NCBI GenBank assembly: GCA_903870545.1
Contig: CAIQDI010000024.1
Span: 1-64,000, forward strand
Direction: 5' to 3'
Length of the DNA: 64,000 nucleotides
From: an uncultured Pseudomonadota bacterium
GTDB taxonomy: Bacteria; Pseudomonadota; Gammaproteobacteria; Methylococcales; Methylomonadaceae
Shown here: positions 26,760-35,826 of the stretch, piece after piece
How positions within the stretch are numbered: position 1 is the first letter of the stretch
Layout: every line of letters starts with the position of its first letter
Notes under the pieces: model-generated
The model's input: the letters and a program-made list of their open reading frames with translations, nothing else
The model's database searches: none
What the model was told of the DNA's origin: nothing
Made by a program: the position numbers and the translations under genes

Positions 26760-27608
26760 CTATTTATCCAAACCGACAAAATCCCAAAGTCGATGCGAAA
26801 AAGTGGCATTTTCATTTTCAGAAACGGGCGCACCATTCGGATAATTTTGATCGTAAATGCGTTTGGCATCGTGCGCTAAATCAGTCATATTGAGTTGCGT
26901 GTACGCTTCTTGTAAAACTTCCAGCGCAAACGGGGTCGCCATCGTGCGCGGATATTTTTCAATCACTGTTTTGGCACGATTCACCGCCGCAATGTACGCG
27001 CCACGCTTGATGTAATAACGCGCAATGTTAATTTCGTGCATCGCTAAATTATTTTTCAACGCCACAGTGCGTTGTTGCGCGTCGGCGACGTAATGACTTT
27101 TTGGATAACGGCGCAATAATTCAGCGAAATTTTCCAGCGCGTCATTTGCGTAAACTTGGTCACGTTGCGAGGTATCCGTTGGCAAAAAACGATCGACAAA
27201 AGTAATGCCGCGATTGTAATTCACCAACCCTTTCAAATAATACGCATAATCGATGTGAGCATCACGCGGATAGGTTTTGATAAATCGATCAGCAGCCGCT
27301 AACGCGGCTTCGGCATCGTTATTTTTATAATACGCATACGCGCTATCGAGTTGCGTTTGCGGTGCGGCATTATCAAACGGATAACGCGCTTCAAGTGCTT
27401 CGTAAAACTTAATCGCTTTGTCAAAACTACTGGCTTCAACAGCCGTTTTAGCTTCGGTTCGGAACTTTTCCGCGCTCCAACCGGTGTAATCTTCTTTGTC
27501 AGAAGAATCGTCACCCGCTAAACTTTTCAGCGTTTCACAACCCGATAAAACCGATAAAGAAAGAATTAAGCAACAAACAGTGAAAAATTTAATTAGAATG
27601 GTGTGCAT
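26760..27608 (-). CDS. bamD: Outer-membrane assembly lipoprotein BamD
   Basis: A 282-residue lipoprotein with a lipobox LSGC after a hydrophobic leader, then five TPR-like helical repeats (KAIKFYEALEARYPF, AAADRFIKTYPRDAHIDYAYYLKG, NFAELLRRYPKSHYVADA). BamD is the essential partner of BamA in beta-barrel insertion. It is divergent from rluD with about 107 bp between, the standard gammaproteobacterial arrangement, so this part of the window is core chromosome. Confidence 0.95.
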   Translation of the reverse strand: MHTILIKFFTVCCLILSLSVLSGCETLKSLAGDDSSDKEDYTGWSAEKFRTEAKTAVEASSFDKAIKFYEALEARYPFDNAAPQTQLDSAYAYYKNNDAEAALAAADRFIKTYPRDAHIDYAYYLKGLVNYNRGITFVDRFLPTDTSQRDQVYANDALENFAELLRRYPKSHYVADAQQRTVALKNNLAMHEINIARYYIKRGAYIAAVNRAKTVIEKYPRTMATPFALEVLQEAYTQLNMTDLAHDAKRIYDQNYPNGAPVSENENATFSHRLWDFVGLDK

Positions 27609-27715
27609 AAAGTAGTAAATTTAAAAATGATTTTGCGCCAATCAACAGCGGTGAAAAGCTGGATAATCGGCATGAGTGTTGGCGCGAGTATAACTTAAAC
27701 AACAAGTGATTAGAA

Positions 27716-28675
27716 ATGGTGTGTATGACAGTATTAACAACAGAAGTCCCTTTAGACATGGCTGGAATGCGTTTAGATGCGGCATTGGCGGAACTTTTTA
27801 GCGAGTATTCGCGCAGCAAATTACAAACGTGGGTAAAAGCCGGACGGGTCACCGTCAATGGCGACAGTTTAAAAACGCGCGACAAATTAGAAGGCGGCGA
27901 ATTGATTACGTTGGACGCGGAAGCCGAAGTCGTCATTATCGCTGCGCCGGAAAATATCCCGTTAGATATTGTGTTTGAAGATGACGATTTTCTGATTTTG
28001 AATAAACCCGCTGGATTAGTGGTTCATCCCGCGATTGGAAATTGGAATGGCACATTATTAAATGCGTTGTTGCATCACTCGCCACAGTTGGAAACCTTGC
28101 CCCGCGCCGGAATCGTGCATCGTATCGACAAAGACACCAGCGGTTTATTGATGGTCGCAAAAACGTTACAAGCGCACCATAATTTAACGGAACAATTGCA
28201 AGCACGAACGATTCATCGCGAATATCAAGCGATTACGCACAATCGTATGATTGCTGGCGGCACGGTTGATGAACCGATTGGACGACATCCGACCGACCGA
28301 TTGCGTTACGCCGTGCGCGATAATGGTAAAGAAGCGGTGACGCATTATCGCGTCATTCATCGTTTTAAACGCCACACGCATATTCAAGTGAAACTCGAAA
28401 CCGGACGCACGCATCAAATCCGCGTTCACATGGCGCACATTCGCTTTTCGTTGCTCGGCGATCCACTTTATAGCGGTCGTTTTCAAATGCCGGCGAATTG
28501 CAGCGAACAACTGGAAGGAGTTTTACGCAGTTTTAAACGTCAAGCGTTGCACGCCGCAAAATTAGGTTTGGTGCATCCGACCACCGGCGAATACATGGAA
28601 TGGGAACAGCCGTTGCCGCAAGATATGGTAAATTTATTGGCGGCGTTGACGCAAAATGATGTCGAAGAACGCTAA
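27716..28675 (+). CDS. rluD: 23S rRNA pseudouridine synthase RluD
   Basis: A 319-residue enzyme with an N-terminal S4 RNA-binding domain (RLDAALAELFSEYSRSKLQTWVKAG) and the catalytic Asp in HRIDKDTSGLL. LETGRTHQIRVHM follows as in RluD. It makes pseudouridines at 23S positions 1911, 1915 and 1917. ATG 27716 or ATG 27725 may be the start. It overlaps pgeF by 20 nt. Confidence 0.95.
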   Translation: MVCMTVLTTEVPLDMAGMRLDAALAELFSEYSRSKLQTWVKAGRVTVNGDSLKTRDKLEGGELITLDAEAEVVIIAAPENIPLDIVFEDDDFLILNKPAGLVVHPAIGNWNGTLLNALLHHSPQLETLPRAGIVHRIDKDTSGLLMVAKTLQAHHNLTEQLQARTIHREYQAITHNRMIAGGTVDEPIGRHPTDRLRYAVRDNGKEAVTHYRVIHRFKRHTHIQVKLETGRTHQIRVHMAHIRFSLLGDPLYSGRFQMPANCSEQLEGVLRSFKRQALHAAKLGLVHPTTGEYMEWEQPLPQDMVNLLAALTQNDVEER

Positions 28676-29420
28676 TTTTATTTTCCCAAATTGGAACGCG
28701 CCGCCGAATGTTCATGCGGTCATGACGACGCGCAGTCAAGCACATCGTCCCCGCCCTCCTTCGAAGTGGGGAGCAGATAATTGTTTTGATAGTTTCAATT
28801 TAGCGACGCACGTTGGCGACGATTTAGAATCTGTTTTAGAAAATCGTCGTTTGCTCAAAACAACATTGAATTTACCTGTTGAACCCTTTTGGCTTGAACA
28901 AATTCACAGCAATACCGTTGTCGAAGCATCGCAAAAATTGATTTTGCCGAAAGCGGATGCGAGTTTTAGCCATCAAAAAAACGTGGTGTGTGTGGTGATG
29001 ACGGCGGATTGTTTGCCGATTTTAATGTGTTCAACAGACGGCGCACAAATCGCTGCGATTCATGCGGGGTGGCGCGGTTTAGAAAACGGCATTATTACGA
29101 ATACCGTTGCCGCATTAAAAAACACCGATTTAATCGTGTGGTTCGGTGCGGCAATTGGCGTGGACTGTTTTGAAGTCGGTGACGAAGTGCGCGATGCGTT
29201 TTTAAAAAAATCGGCAGATTACGCCACGGCATTCAAAAAAAATGGCTCAAATTGGTTGGCGGATATTTATCAGTTGGCGCGAATCGAATTGGCGAGTTTA
29301 GGAATTACGCACGTTTTCGGCGGCGAATTTTGCACCATGACCGACGCAGAACGTTTTTATTCTTATCGCCGCGAAAATCAAACCGGACGCATGGCGACGT
29401 TGATTTGGCGAAGCTCTTAA
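28656..29420 (+). CDS. pgeF: Purine nucleoside phosphorylase-like / peptidoglycan editing factor PgeF (YfiH)
   Basis: A 254-residue laccase-domain protein. Zn ligands are visible: His in EQIHSNTVV, Cys in MTADCLPI and His in IHAGWRG. The family includes PgeF, which keeps L-Ser out of peptidoglycan stems in E. coli. The usual rluD-pgeF order is kept. In the N-terminal region, where homologues have TTRxGGxSxxPYxSFNL, this protein has about ten extra residues (HRPRPPSKWGADNC region), which may be a small insertion. Confidence 0.9.
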   Translation: MMSKNANFIFPNWNAPPNVHAVMTTRSQAHRPRPPSKWGADNCFDSFNLATHVGDDLESVLENRRLLKTTLNLPVEPFWLEQIHSNTVVEASQKLILPKADASFSHQKNVVCVVMTADCLPILMCSTDGAQIAAIHAGWRGLENGIITNTVAALKNTDLIVWFGAAIGVDCFEVGDEVRDAFLKKSADYATAFKKNGSNWLADIYQLARIELASLGITHVFGGEFCTMTDAERFYSYRRENQTGRMATLIWRSS

Positions 29421-29444
29421 TTTATCTCAATATCCACAGGTTCA

Positions 29445-30287
29445 ATGACTTCTTTACCTTTGCTACTCCTGATTATTATTTTCACCGCAGTCGGCGGCGT
29501 GTTGAGCGTGTTAGCCGCAGGAATTTTCTTACTTTTACCCGAAAAACACCGTCGCAAAGTCTTACCGCACGGCATTAGTTTTGCGATTGGCGCGTTACTC
29601 GCGGTGGCATTTTGGGGCTTGATTCCCGAAGCATTTGAACACGCCAAACCCGAACAAATTCAAACGTTATCCGGCACCATTTTAGCGGGCATTTTAGGAT
29701 TTTTCGTGTTGGAAAAATTGTTGATTTGGCGACATTGTCACTCTGGCGAATGTGAAGCGCATGGCGATGATGAACATCAGCATCCTGAACACGCGCACAA
29801 TCACGGGCATTCGCATGGACACAGCGCAAAAACGGCAGGCGCATTTATTATTTTGGGTGACAGCATTCACAATTTTGTCGATGGCGTGTTGATTGGCGCG
29901 GCATTTTTGATGGATGTTCAGTTGGGCATTGTCACGAGTTTAGCGGTGGCGACGCACGAAATTCCGCAAGAAGTGGGCGATTTTGCGATTTTGCTGCAAA
30001 GCGGTTATTCACAGCGCAAAGCTCTTTTTTATAACGTATTGGCGAGTTTAACGACGGTCATTGGTGGCGTGTTGGCGTATTTTAGTTTGGATTCGCTGCA
30101 CGATAAATTGCCGTATTTTCTGGCGTTGGCGGCTTCGAGTTTTATTTATATCGCCGTGGCGGATTTGATTCCGTCTTTGCACAAAAAAACGGATATGAAA
30201 ACGTCACTGCAACAAATTGTGTTAATTGGTGCCGGTGTCGCATTGATTTGCACGATGCACAATATCGCCCACCATTTTGAAATATAA
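29445..30287 (+). CDS. ZIP-family divalent metal transporter
   Basis: A 280-residue membrane protein with eight predicted spans. The His-rich cytoplasmic loop (about 105-125, HQHPEHAHNHGHSHGHS) and the metal-site motifs DSIHNFVDGV and ATHEIPQEVGD match the ZIP family. It imports Zn or other divalent ions into the cytoplasm. It follows pgeF by 24 bp and may share its transcript. Confidence 0.9.
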   Translation: MTSLPLLLLIIIFTAVGGVLSVLAAGIFLLLPEKHRRKVLPHGISFAIGALLAVAFWGLIPEAFEHAKPEQIQTLSGTILAGILGFFVLEKLLIWRHCHSGECEAHGDDEHQHPEHAHNHGHSHGHSAKTAGAFIILGDSIHNFVDGVLIGAAFLMDVQLGIVTSLAVATHEIPQEVGDFAILLQSGYSQRKALFYNVLASLTTVIGGVLAYFSLDSLHDKLPYFLALAASSFIYIAVADLIPSLHKKTDMKTSLQQIVLIGAGVALICTMHNIAHHFEI

Positions 30288-30463
30288 TTGGTGCAAAACA
30301 ACCACGCCGGTTTTATTCCCCCGTTTTTACCCACTTCAAAATCACCGCATCGTTTTTAAAAACCGCTATCGTTCAAGGCATTATCGCCAATTGAAACGCT
30401 TGGCACGTTAATCGCAATACTCAAAATAACTTTTTATTTTTTTGTAAGTGCAACGAGGTTTTT

Positions 30464-32113
30464 ATGAATGATGCCACCACAGCATCTTTGCCAGCGACTG
30501 GTTTAGCCGGTTTAAAAGCGCATTGGCGCAACGATTTACTTTCTGGTTTTTTAGTCTTTTTAATCGCCCTGCCATTGTGTTTAGGTATTTCAATGGCTTC
30601 TGGTTTTCCACCTTCTGCGGGAATTATTACGGCGATTATTGGCGGCATGGTCGTTTCTCGCGGTAACGGTTCTTTCATCACCATTAACGGTCCCGCCGCT
30701 GGTTTAATCGTTGTCGTTTATGATGCCGTGCAAAGTTTGGGCGAAGGCGATGCGATGTTAGGTTATCGTTATGCGCTCGCAGCAATCGTCGTGGCGAGTG
30801 TCATTCAAATTTTCATGGGCGTATTCAAAGCGGGGCGATTAAGCTCTTTTTTCCCTGCATCCGTCGTTCACGGAATGCTTGCCGCGATTGGCATTATCAT
30901 CATGGCGAAACAAATTCACGTCATGTTGGGTGTCACGCCTGAAAAAGGCAGTCTCATTTCTACCATCGCGCAAATCCCCGAAAGTTTTGCCAATTTAAAT
31001 TTAGAAATTGCGATTATTGGTTTTACAGGGCTGGCGATTTTGGTTATTTGGTCGTTGTTAAAAGATGGCGTTTTGAAAATGATTCCTGCGCCGCTGATTG
31101 TGGTTTTAGTTGGCATGAGCTTGGGGCATTATTTTGAATTGGAACATCAACATATTTACCTTTTATTACCTGACGGTAACTACACACATACACACACCGA
31201 TTCGTTAGAAGTCGGGCCTAAATTTTTAGTCGCTATTTCTGAAAATTTTATGTCGGGTTTTTACTTCCCTGATTTTGGTAAATTTTTCACCTTGGAATTT
31301 TGGGAAGCCGTTGTGGCGATTGCCTTGGTAGGCAGTTTAGAAAGTTTGTTGAGCGCGATGGCGGTGGATAAATTAGACCCGTACAAACGTCATTCCAATT
31401 TGAACAAAGATTTAACCGCTGTCGGCGTGGGCAATTTAATCGCCGGTTCAATCGGTGGTTTGCCGATGATTGCAGAAATCGTGCGGAGTTCAGCGAACGT
31501 GAACAATGGTGCAAAAACCCAATGGGCGAACTTTTTTCACGGCACATTTTTATTGGTATTCGTGGTTTTCTTCCCGCATTTAATTCATAGCATTCCGTTA
31601 GCGGCACTTGCGTCGTTATTGGTTTTCACGGGTTTTAGATTAGCTTCACCGCGTAAATTTGCTCACGTTATGGGCATCGGAAAAGAACAATTGTTTATTT
31701 TTGTGGCAACGATTATCAGCGTGATTGCGACCGATTTATTGATTGGTGTTGCCATTGGAATTTTGGTCAAACTTGCGATTCATTTAATGCACGGTGCGAA
31801 ACTTAACAATTTATTCAAAATCCATTTCACTCAAAAAGTTCAAGCGGACGGTTCAATTTTAGTTCATATTCAAGGCGCGGCAGTTTTCTCAAATTTCATG
31901 GCGTTAAAAGAAGCGTTGGCGCAAATTGAACACGGAAAAACGCTGATTTTTGACAAAAGCGCAGTGACGTTAATCGATCACACGGTGATGGAATTTTTCC
32001 ACGAATTTCAACATGACTACGAAGCACAAGGTGGACATTGTGAATTTCAAGGTTTAGATGCACACGAATCGTTTTCAGATCATCCGTTGGCGGCACGTCG
32101 GATTAAATCGTAA
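30464..32113 (+). CDS. SulP-family anion transporter (sulfate or bicarbonate)
   Basis: A 549-residue SulP protein. The transmembrane core (about 15-430) starts NDLLSGFLVFLIALPLCLGI and contains GGMVVSRG and ITINGPAAGLIVVVYDA; a short STAS domain (about 450-545) has FDKSAVTLIDHTVMEF. Bacterial SulP proteins carry sulfate, bicarbonate or dicarboxylates. It lies 24 bp before an orphan set of hyf-like proton-pumping genes, which fits inorganic-carbon uptake, but cysB and sulfate genes are also near. Substrate undetermined. Confidence 0.85.
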   Translation: MNDATTASLPATGLAGLKAHWRNDLLSGFLVFLIALPLCLGISMASGFPPSAGIITAIIGGMVVSRGNGSFITINGPAAGLIVVVYDAVQSLGEGDAMLGYRYALAAIVVASVIQIFMGVFKAGRLSSFFPASVVHGMLAAIGIIIMAKQIHVMLGVTPEKGSLISTIAQIPESFANLNLEIAIIGFTGLAILVIWSLLKDGVLKMIPAPLIVVLVGMSLGHYFELEHQHIYLLLPDGNYTHTHTDSLEVGPKFLVAISENFMSGFYFPDFGKFFTLEFWEAVVAIALVGSLESLLSAMAVDKLDPYKRHSNLNKDLTAVGVGNLIAGSIGGLPMIAEIVRSSANVNNGAKTQWANFFHGTFLLVFVVFFPHLIHSIPLAALASLLVFTGFRLASPRKFAHVMGIGKEQLFIFVATIISVIATDLLIGVAIGILVKLAIHLMHGAKLNNLFKIHFTQKVQADGSILVHIQGAAVFSNFMALKEALAQIEHGKTLIFDKSAVTLIDHTVMEFFHEFQHDYEAQGGHCEFQGLDAHESFSDHPLAARRIKS

Positions 32114-32137
32114 TTTCATAATCAATTGGGGAAACCA

Positions 32138-34165
32138 ATGATTTTATTTTTAGCTTACAGCGCGGTTTTATTGAGTTTCGCGTCGGGTGGCGTGGCAATC
32201 GCACATTTGCAATTTCCAAACGTGCAAAAAAAATTGGTGTTTTGGTTGTTAGGCGCATCGGGTTTGATGGCGATTTTCGCTGGGTTGGGCGAATTGATTT
32301 ATCCGGAAATTCGCCTCGATACGCTCAATTTAGGTTTACCGTGGCTGCCGTGGCACGTTCATTTCGATAGTTTGTCGGCGTTCTTTTTTCTGATTATTGG
32401 CATTGCGGTGTTTGCGGTCAGTCTTTACGCGCCCCATTACACGCACCACGAACAAAAAGACGCTCAAGGTTTTGCGGTGTTGAGTTTGTTCACGGGTTTA
32501 TTTGTCGCAGGCATGATGCTGGTGTTGCTGGCTGACGATGCCTTTATGTTCATGATTGCGTGGGAATTGATGTCCGTCGCGAGTTATTTTCTGGTTGCCT
32601 TTCAACATGAAAATCCTGCCAATCGTCGCGCCGCCTTTTTGTATTTGTTAATGGCAGAAGTCGGCGCGTTGCTGATTATTTTGGCATTCGGCGTGGTGGC
32701 GAGTTTTGCCGACGGTTTTACCTTCGATGCGTTACGCGCTTCGACGATTCCAACGACGTGGATGAGCATTGCGTTTGTGTTGGCGTTGATGGGTTTTGGC
32801 ATGAAAGCGGGTTTAGTGCCGATTCACGTTTGGTTGCCGGAAGCACATCCTGTCGCGCCGTCGCACATTTCAGCGTTAATGAGTGGCGTAATGTTGAAAG
32901 TCGCGTTGTACGGGCTGATTCGGTTTTGTTTCGATTTATTGCCCGAAGTGCATTGGCAATGGGGCGTGGTGTTGTTGATTGTCGGCACAGTTTCAGCGTT
33001 GAGCGGGATTTTATACGCCATGATGCAACAAAATTTGAAACGTTTATTGGCTTACAGTTCGGTTGAAAATATCGGCATTATCGTCATGGTGCTAGGTTTG
33101 AGTATGATTTTTCTCGCCAATCATCAGAACGAATTAGCGGCTTTAGCCTTACTCGCCGCCTTGTTTCACGCTTTCAATCACGCGCTATTTAAAAATTTAC
33201 TCTTTTTGGGCGCGGGCATGATTCACCATCAAACGCACGAATTGAACATTGATATGTTGGGCGGCTTAATCAAAAGAATGCCGAAAACAAGCATGATTTT
33301 TTTAATCGGCTGCATGAGTATTTCATCGTTGCCCTTGTTCAATGGTTTTGTGTCGGAATGGCTGGCATTTCAAACGGCGTTGCAAGTTGATGTGTTAGAT
33401 AACGCCGTGTTACGCAGTCTAATTCCTGTTTCTGCGGCAGCGTTGGCATTGACCGCCGCACTCGCCGCAGCGTGTTTTGTAAAAGTTTTTGGTTTGATTT
33501 TTTTGGGCGTTCCACGTTCGCGTCATGCCGAAAAAGCCAAAGAAATTCAAGATAAAGGCATGCTCGCCGCACCTGCGATGTTGGCATTTTTATGTTTTTT
33601 CTTCGGAATTTTCCCCAGTTCGATTTTGCATCTAATCGACAACGTGACCGAACAATTACTCGGCTCAACGCAACCTACAAAAGACGTATTGTCATTTTTA
33701 TCGATCGCGCCTGTTTCACCGGAACAAGCGTCGTACACCGCACCATTGATTTTAATCGGTGCGTTGGTGGCGGCGGGGGTGAGTTTTTGGTTATTGACTA
33801 GAAATTCGGAAACCACCATGCGAATTGCGCCGACCTGGGATTGTGGTTTTGGTGGCTTAACGCCCAGAATGCAATACACCTCCAGCGCATTCACCATGCC
33901 GTTGCGGCGCATTTTTGCCCCCGCATTTTTGATTGATGAAAAAGTCGAAAAAACCATGCGTGACGATACGAAACTCAACGTCGGCGAAGTTCGTTATACG
34001 CTGCACATTCAAGACCACAGCTGGGTTCGCGTTTATCAGCCGATTGAACGCGGCGTGAATCGTGTCGCCAAACAAGTTGGGCGCATTCAAACCGGCAACA
34101 TTCGGACGTATCTCGGTTATTCGTTAGCAACGTTAATTCTTCTTTTATGGGTGGTGAGTTTATGA
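32138..34165 (+). CDS. hyfB: HyfB/NuoL-like proton-translocating membrane subunit
   Basis: A 675-residue polytopic protein of the complex I/hydrogenase antiporter family. ATG 32138 follows GGGGAAA; an upstream TTG is less likely. It carries the Proton_antipo_M core (AWELMSVASYFLV, MGFGMKAGLVPIHVWLPEAHP, LLAYSSVENIGI) and the HyfB-type C-terminus (WDCGFGGLTPRMQYTSSAF). HyfB belongs to hydrogenase-4/formate hydrogenlyase-type complexes. Next come hyfC- and hyfE-like genes, but no hyfF, hyfG or hyfI. Confidence 0.85.
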   Translation: MILFLAYSAVLLSFASGGVAIAHLQFPNVQKKLVFWLLGASGLMAIFAGLGELIYPEIRLDTLNLGLPWLPWHVHFDSLSAFFFLIIGIAVFAVSLYAPHYTHHEQKDAQGFAVLSLFTGLFVAGMMLVLLADDAFMFMIAWELMSVASYFLVAFQHENPANRRAAFLYLLMAEVGALLIILAFGVVASFADGFTFDALRASTIPTTWMSIAFVLALMGFGMKAGLVPIHVWLPEAHPVAPSHISALMSGVMLKVALYGLIRFCFDLLPEVHWQWGVVLLIVGTVSALSGILYAMMQQNLKRLLAYSSVENIGIIVMVLGLSMIFLANHQNELAALALLAALFHAFNHALFKNLLFLGAGMIHHQTHELNIDMLGGLIKRMPKTSMIFLIGCMSISSLPLFNGFVSEWLAFQTALQVDVLDNAVLRSLIPVSAAALALTAALAAACFVKVFGLIFLGVPRSRHAEKAKEIQDKGMLAAPAMLAFLCFFFGIFPSSILHLIDNVTEQLLGSTQPTKDVLSFLSIAPVSPEQASYTAPLILIGALVAAGVSFWLLTRNSETTMRIAPTWDCGFGGLTPRMQYTSSAFTMPLRRIFAPAFLIDEKVEKTMRDDTKLNVGEVRYTLHIQDHSWVRVYQPIERGVNRVAKQVGRIQTGNIRTYLGYSLATLILLLWVVSL

Positions 34166-35106
34166 GCTGGTTAATCGCTATTTTACAAACCGCGTTATTT
34201 GTCGCGCTTGCGCCGTTGTTGGCGGGTTTCATGAAATTCTGCAAATGCCGATTACAAAATCGACGCGCTCCGTCGTTGTTGCAACCGTATCGGGATTTGC
34301 TCAAATTAACCCGCAAACAACCCGTGATTTCTGAAGATGCGTCGTGGTTATTTTGTGCCACGCCCTACATTGTTTTCACCGCCATGATTTTAGCGGCTTC
34401 GGTGGTGCCGTTTATCGCCGTCGATTTGCCAACTTCCGCCGAAGCCGACGTAATTGTGTTGGTGGGATTTTTCGCTTTTGCCCGATTCTTTTTAGCGTTG
34501 GCGGGATTGGATATTGGCACCGCGTTTGGCGGCATGGGTTCATCGCGCGAAATGACGATTTCGTCACTCGCCGAACCTGCAATGTTGATGGCTGTTTTTA
34601 CCATCACGATGACGGCATCAACAACCAATTTATCGGGCGCAATCGAACACGTTTTAAATGAAGGCGTGGTTTTGCGTCCGTCATTTGTGTTTGCGTTATT
34701 CGCGTTGTTATTGGTCGCCGTGGCAGAAACCGGGCGCATTCCCGTTGATAATCCGACCACGCATTTAGAATTAACCATGATTCATGAAGCGATGATTTTA
34801 GAATACAGCGGGCGGCATTTAGCGTTAATCGAATGGGCAAGCCAATTGAAATTCATGCTTTACGGCGTGTTAATTTCAAACATCTTTTTTCCGTGGGGCA
34901 TCGCTGAGAATTTTGGTTTATCGGCATTAAGTTATGGCTTATTGGTGATTAGCGGCAAACTTATTTTACTGTGCGTCTTTTTAGGAATCGCTGAAACCGC
35001 TGTCGCCAAAATGCGTTTATTTCGCGTGCAAGAATATCTCGGTTTCGCGTATTTATTGGGCTTGTTAGGAATGTTAAGCCACATCATTTTGGAGTCCACA
35101 CGATGA
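34162..35106 (+). CDS. hyfC: HyfC/NuoH-like membrane subunit
   Basis: A 314-residue membrane protein starting MSWLIAILQTALFVALAPLLAGF with the conserved KCRLQNRRAPSLLQPYRDLLKL loop, GSSREM, and ETGRIPVDNPTTHLELTMIHEAM, all hallmarks of HyfC/NuoH. NuoH-type subunits join the proton-pumping arm to the redox arm. Start and stop overlap both neighbours (ATGA), showing a tight operon. Confidence 0.88.
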   Translation: MSWLIAILQTALFVALAPLLAGFMKFCKCRLQNRRAPSLLQPYRDLLKLTRKQPVISEDASWLFCATPYIVFTAMILAASVVPFIAVDLPTSAEADVIVLVGFFAFARFFLALAGLDIGTAFGGMGSSREMTISSLAEPAMLMAVFTITMTASTTNLSGAIEHVLNEGVVLRPSFVFALFALLLVAVAETGRIPVDNPTTHLELTMIHEAMILEYSGRHLALIEWASQLKFMLYGVLISNIFFPWGIAENFGLSALSYGLLVISGKLILLCVFLGIAETAVAKMRLFRVQEYLGFAYLLGLLGMLSHIILESTR

Positions 35107-35783
35107 ACATTGAATCTCAAGATTTATACACGCAGGCGATTTTGTCGATGTCGGCATTAGTCGGTTTGACTTCGTTTTTGATGCTCGGACAAGGGCGATT
35201 ATTACGGCTGATTTTTGTGTTTGCGGTGCAAGGATTGTTGCTGACGTTGACCACTTCGATGGCGGCATTCAGTTTGGATAATCCACATTTGTACATTTCC
35301 GCCGTGCTGACGTTCGCGTTGAAAGTGGTATTTATTCCGTGGATGTTGCGAAAAGAAGTGTTGACCATGAACATGCAGCGTGATGTGGAAGCGTTGAAAA
35401 ATAATACGGCGTTGATGTTGGGCGGCGCGAGTTTGATGGTGTTTAGTTATTACGTTTTGCAGCCAATTATTCACACGTCGTCGATGATTATGTTGAATGC
35501 GATTGCCGTGAGTTTGTCGGTGGTTTTGTTGGGATTGTTGCTGATGATTTCACACCGTCAAGCCGTCGCGCACGTTGTTGGTTTTATGTCGATTGAAAAC
35601 GGCTTATTTTTCGCGGCGATTGTCGCCACAAACGGAATGCCAATGGTGGTTGAATTGGGCGTGGCATTTGACGTGTTAGTTGCCGCTGTTTTATTCGGCA
35701 TTTTCTTTTTACACATTCGCACCAGCATTGATTCGCTCGATGTCGATATGATGAACAAATTACACGAAGTCGATAGCCGATAG
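35103..35783 (+). CDS. hyfE: HyfE/NuoK-like membrane subunit
   Basis: A 226-residue membrane protein with HyfE features: internal LTFALKVVFIPWMLRK and C-terminal GFMSIENGLFFAAIVATNGMPMVVELGVAFDVLVAAVLFGI. It closes the operon: a strong terminator follows 15 bp downstream and the next gene is on the other strand. The subunits that would carry the NiFe or quinone chemistry are therefore absent here. Confidence 0.87.
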   Translation: MNIESQDLYTQAILSMSALVGLTSFLMLGQGRLLRLIFVFAVQGLLLTLTTSMAAFSLDNPHLYISAVLTFALKVVFIPWMLRKEVLTMNMQRDVEALKNNTALMLGGASLMVFSYYVLQPIIHTSSMIMLNAIAVSLSVVLLGLLLMISHRQAVAHVVGFMSIENGLFFAAIVATNGMPMVVELGVAFDVLVAAVLFGIFFLHIRTSIDSLDVDMMNKLHEVDSR

Positions 35784-35797
35784 AAAATAAAATAAAA

Positions 35798-35822
35798 CGC
35801 CCGTTTTTCAACAAAACGGGCG
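35798..35822. terminator. Bidirectional terminator between hyfE and cysB
   Basis: A 10-bp stem CGCCCGTTTT/AAAACGGGCG with a TCAAC loop, with T- and A-runs inside the stem, separates two convergent genes and can serve both. Confidence 0.88.
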
Positions 35823-35826
35823 GTTG

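Noticed and set aside
30464-35783. Considered as a hydrogenase-4, formate hydrogenlyase or complex I operon
   Set aside because: Only membrane subunits B, C and E are present and a terminator closes the operon. No large or small catalytic subunit or ferredoxin-like protein is encoded here.
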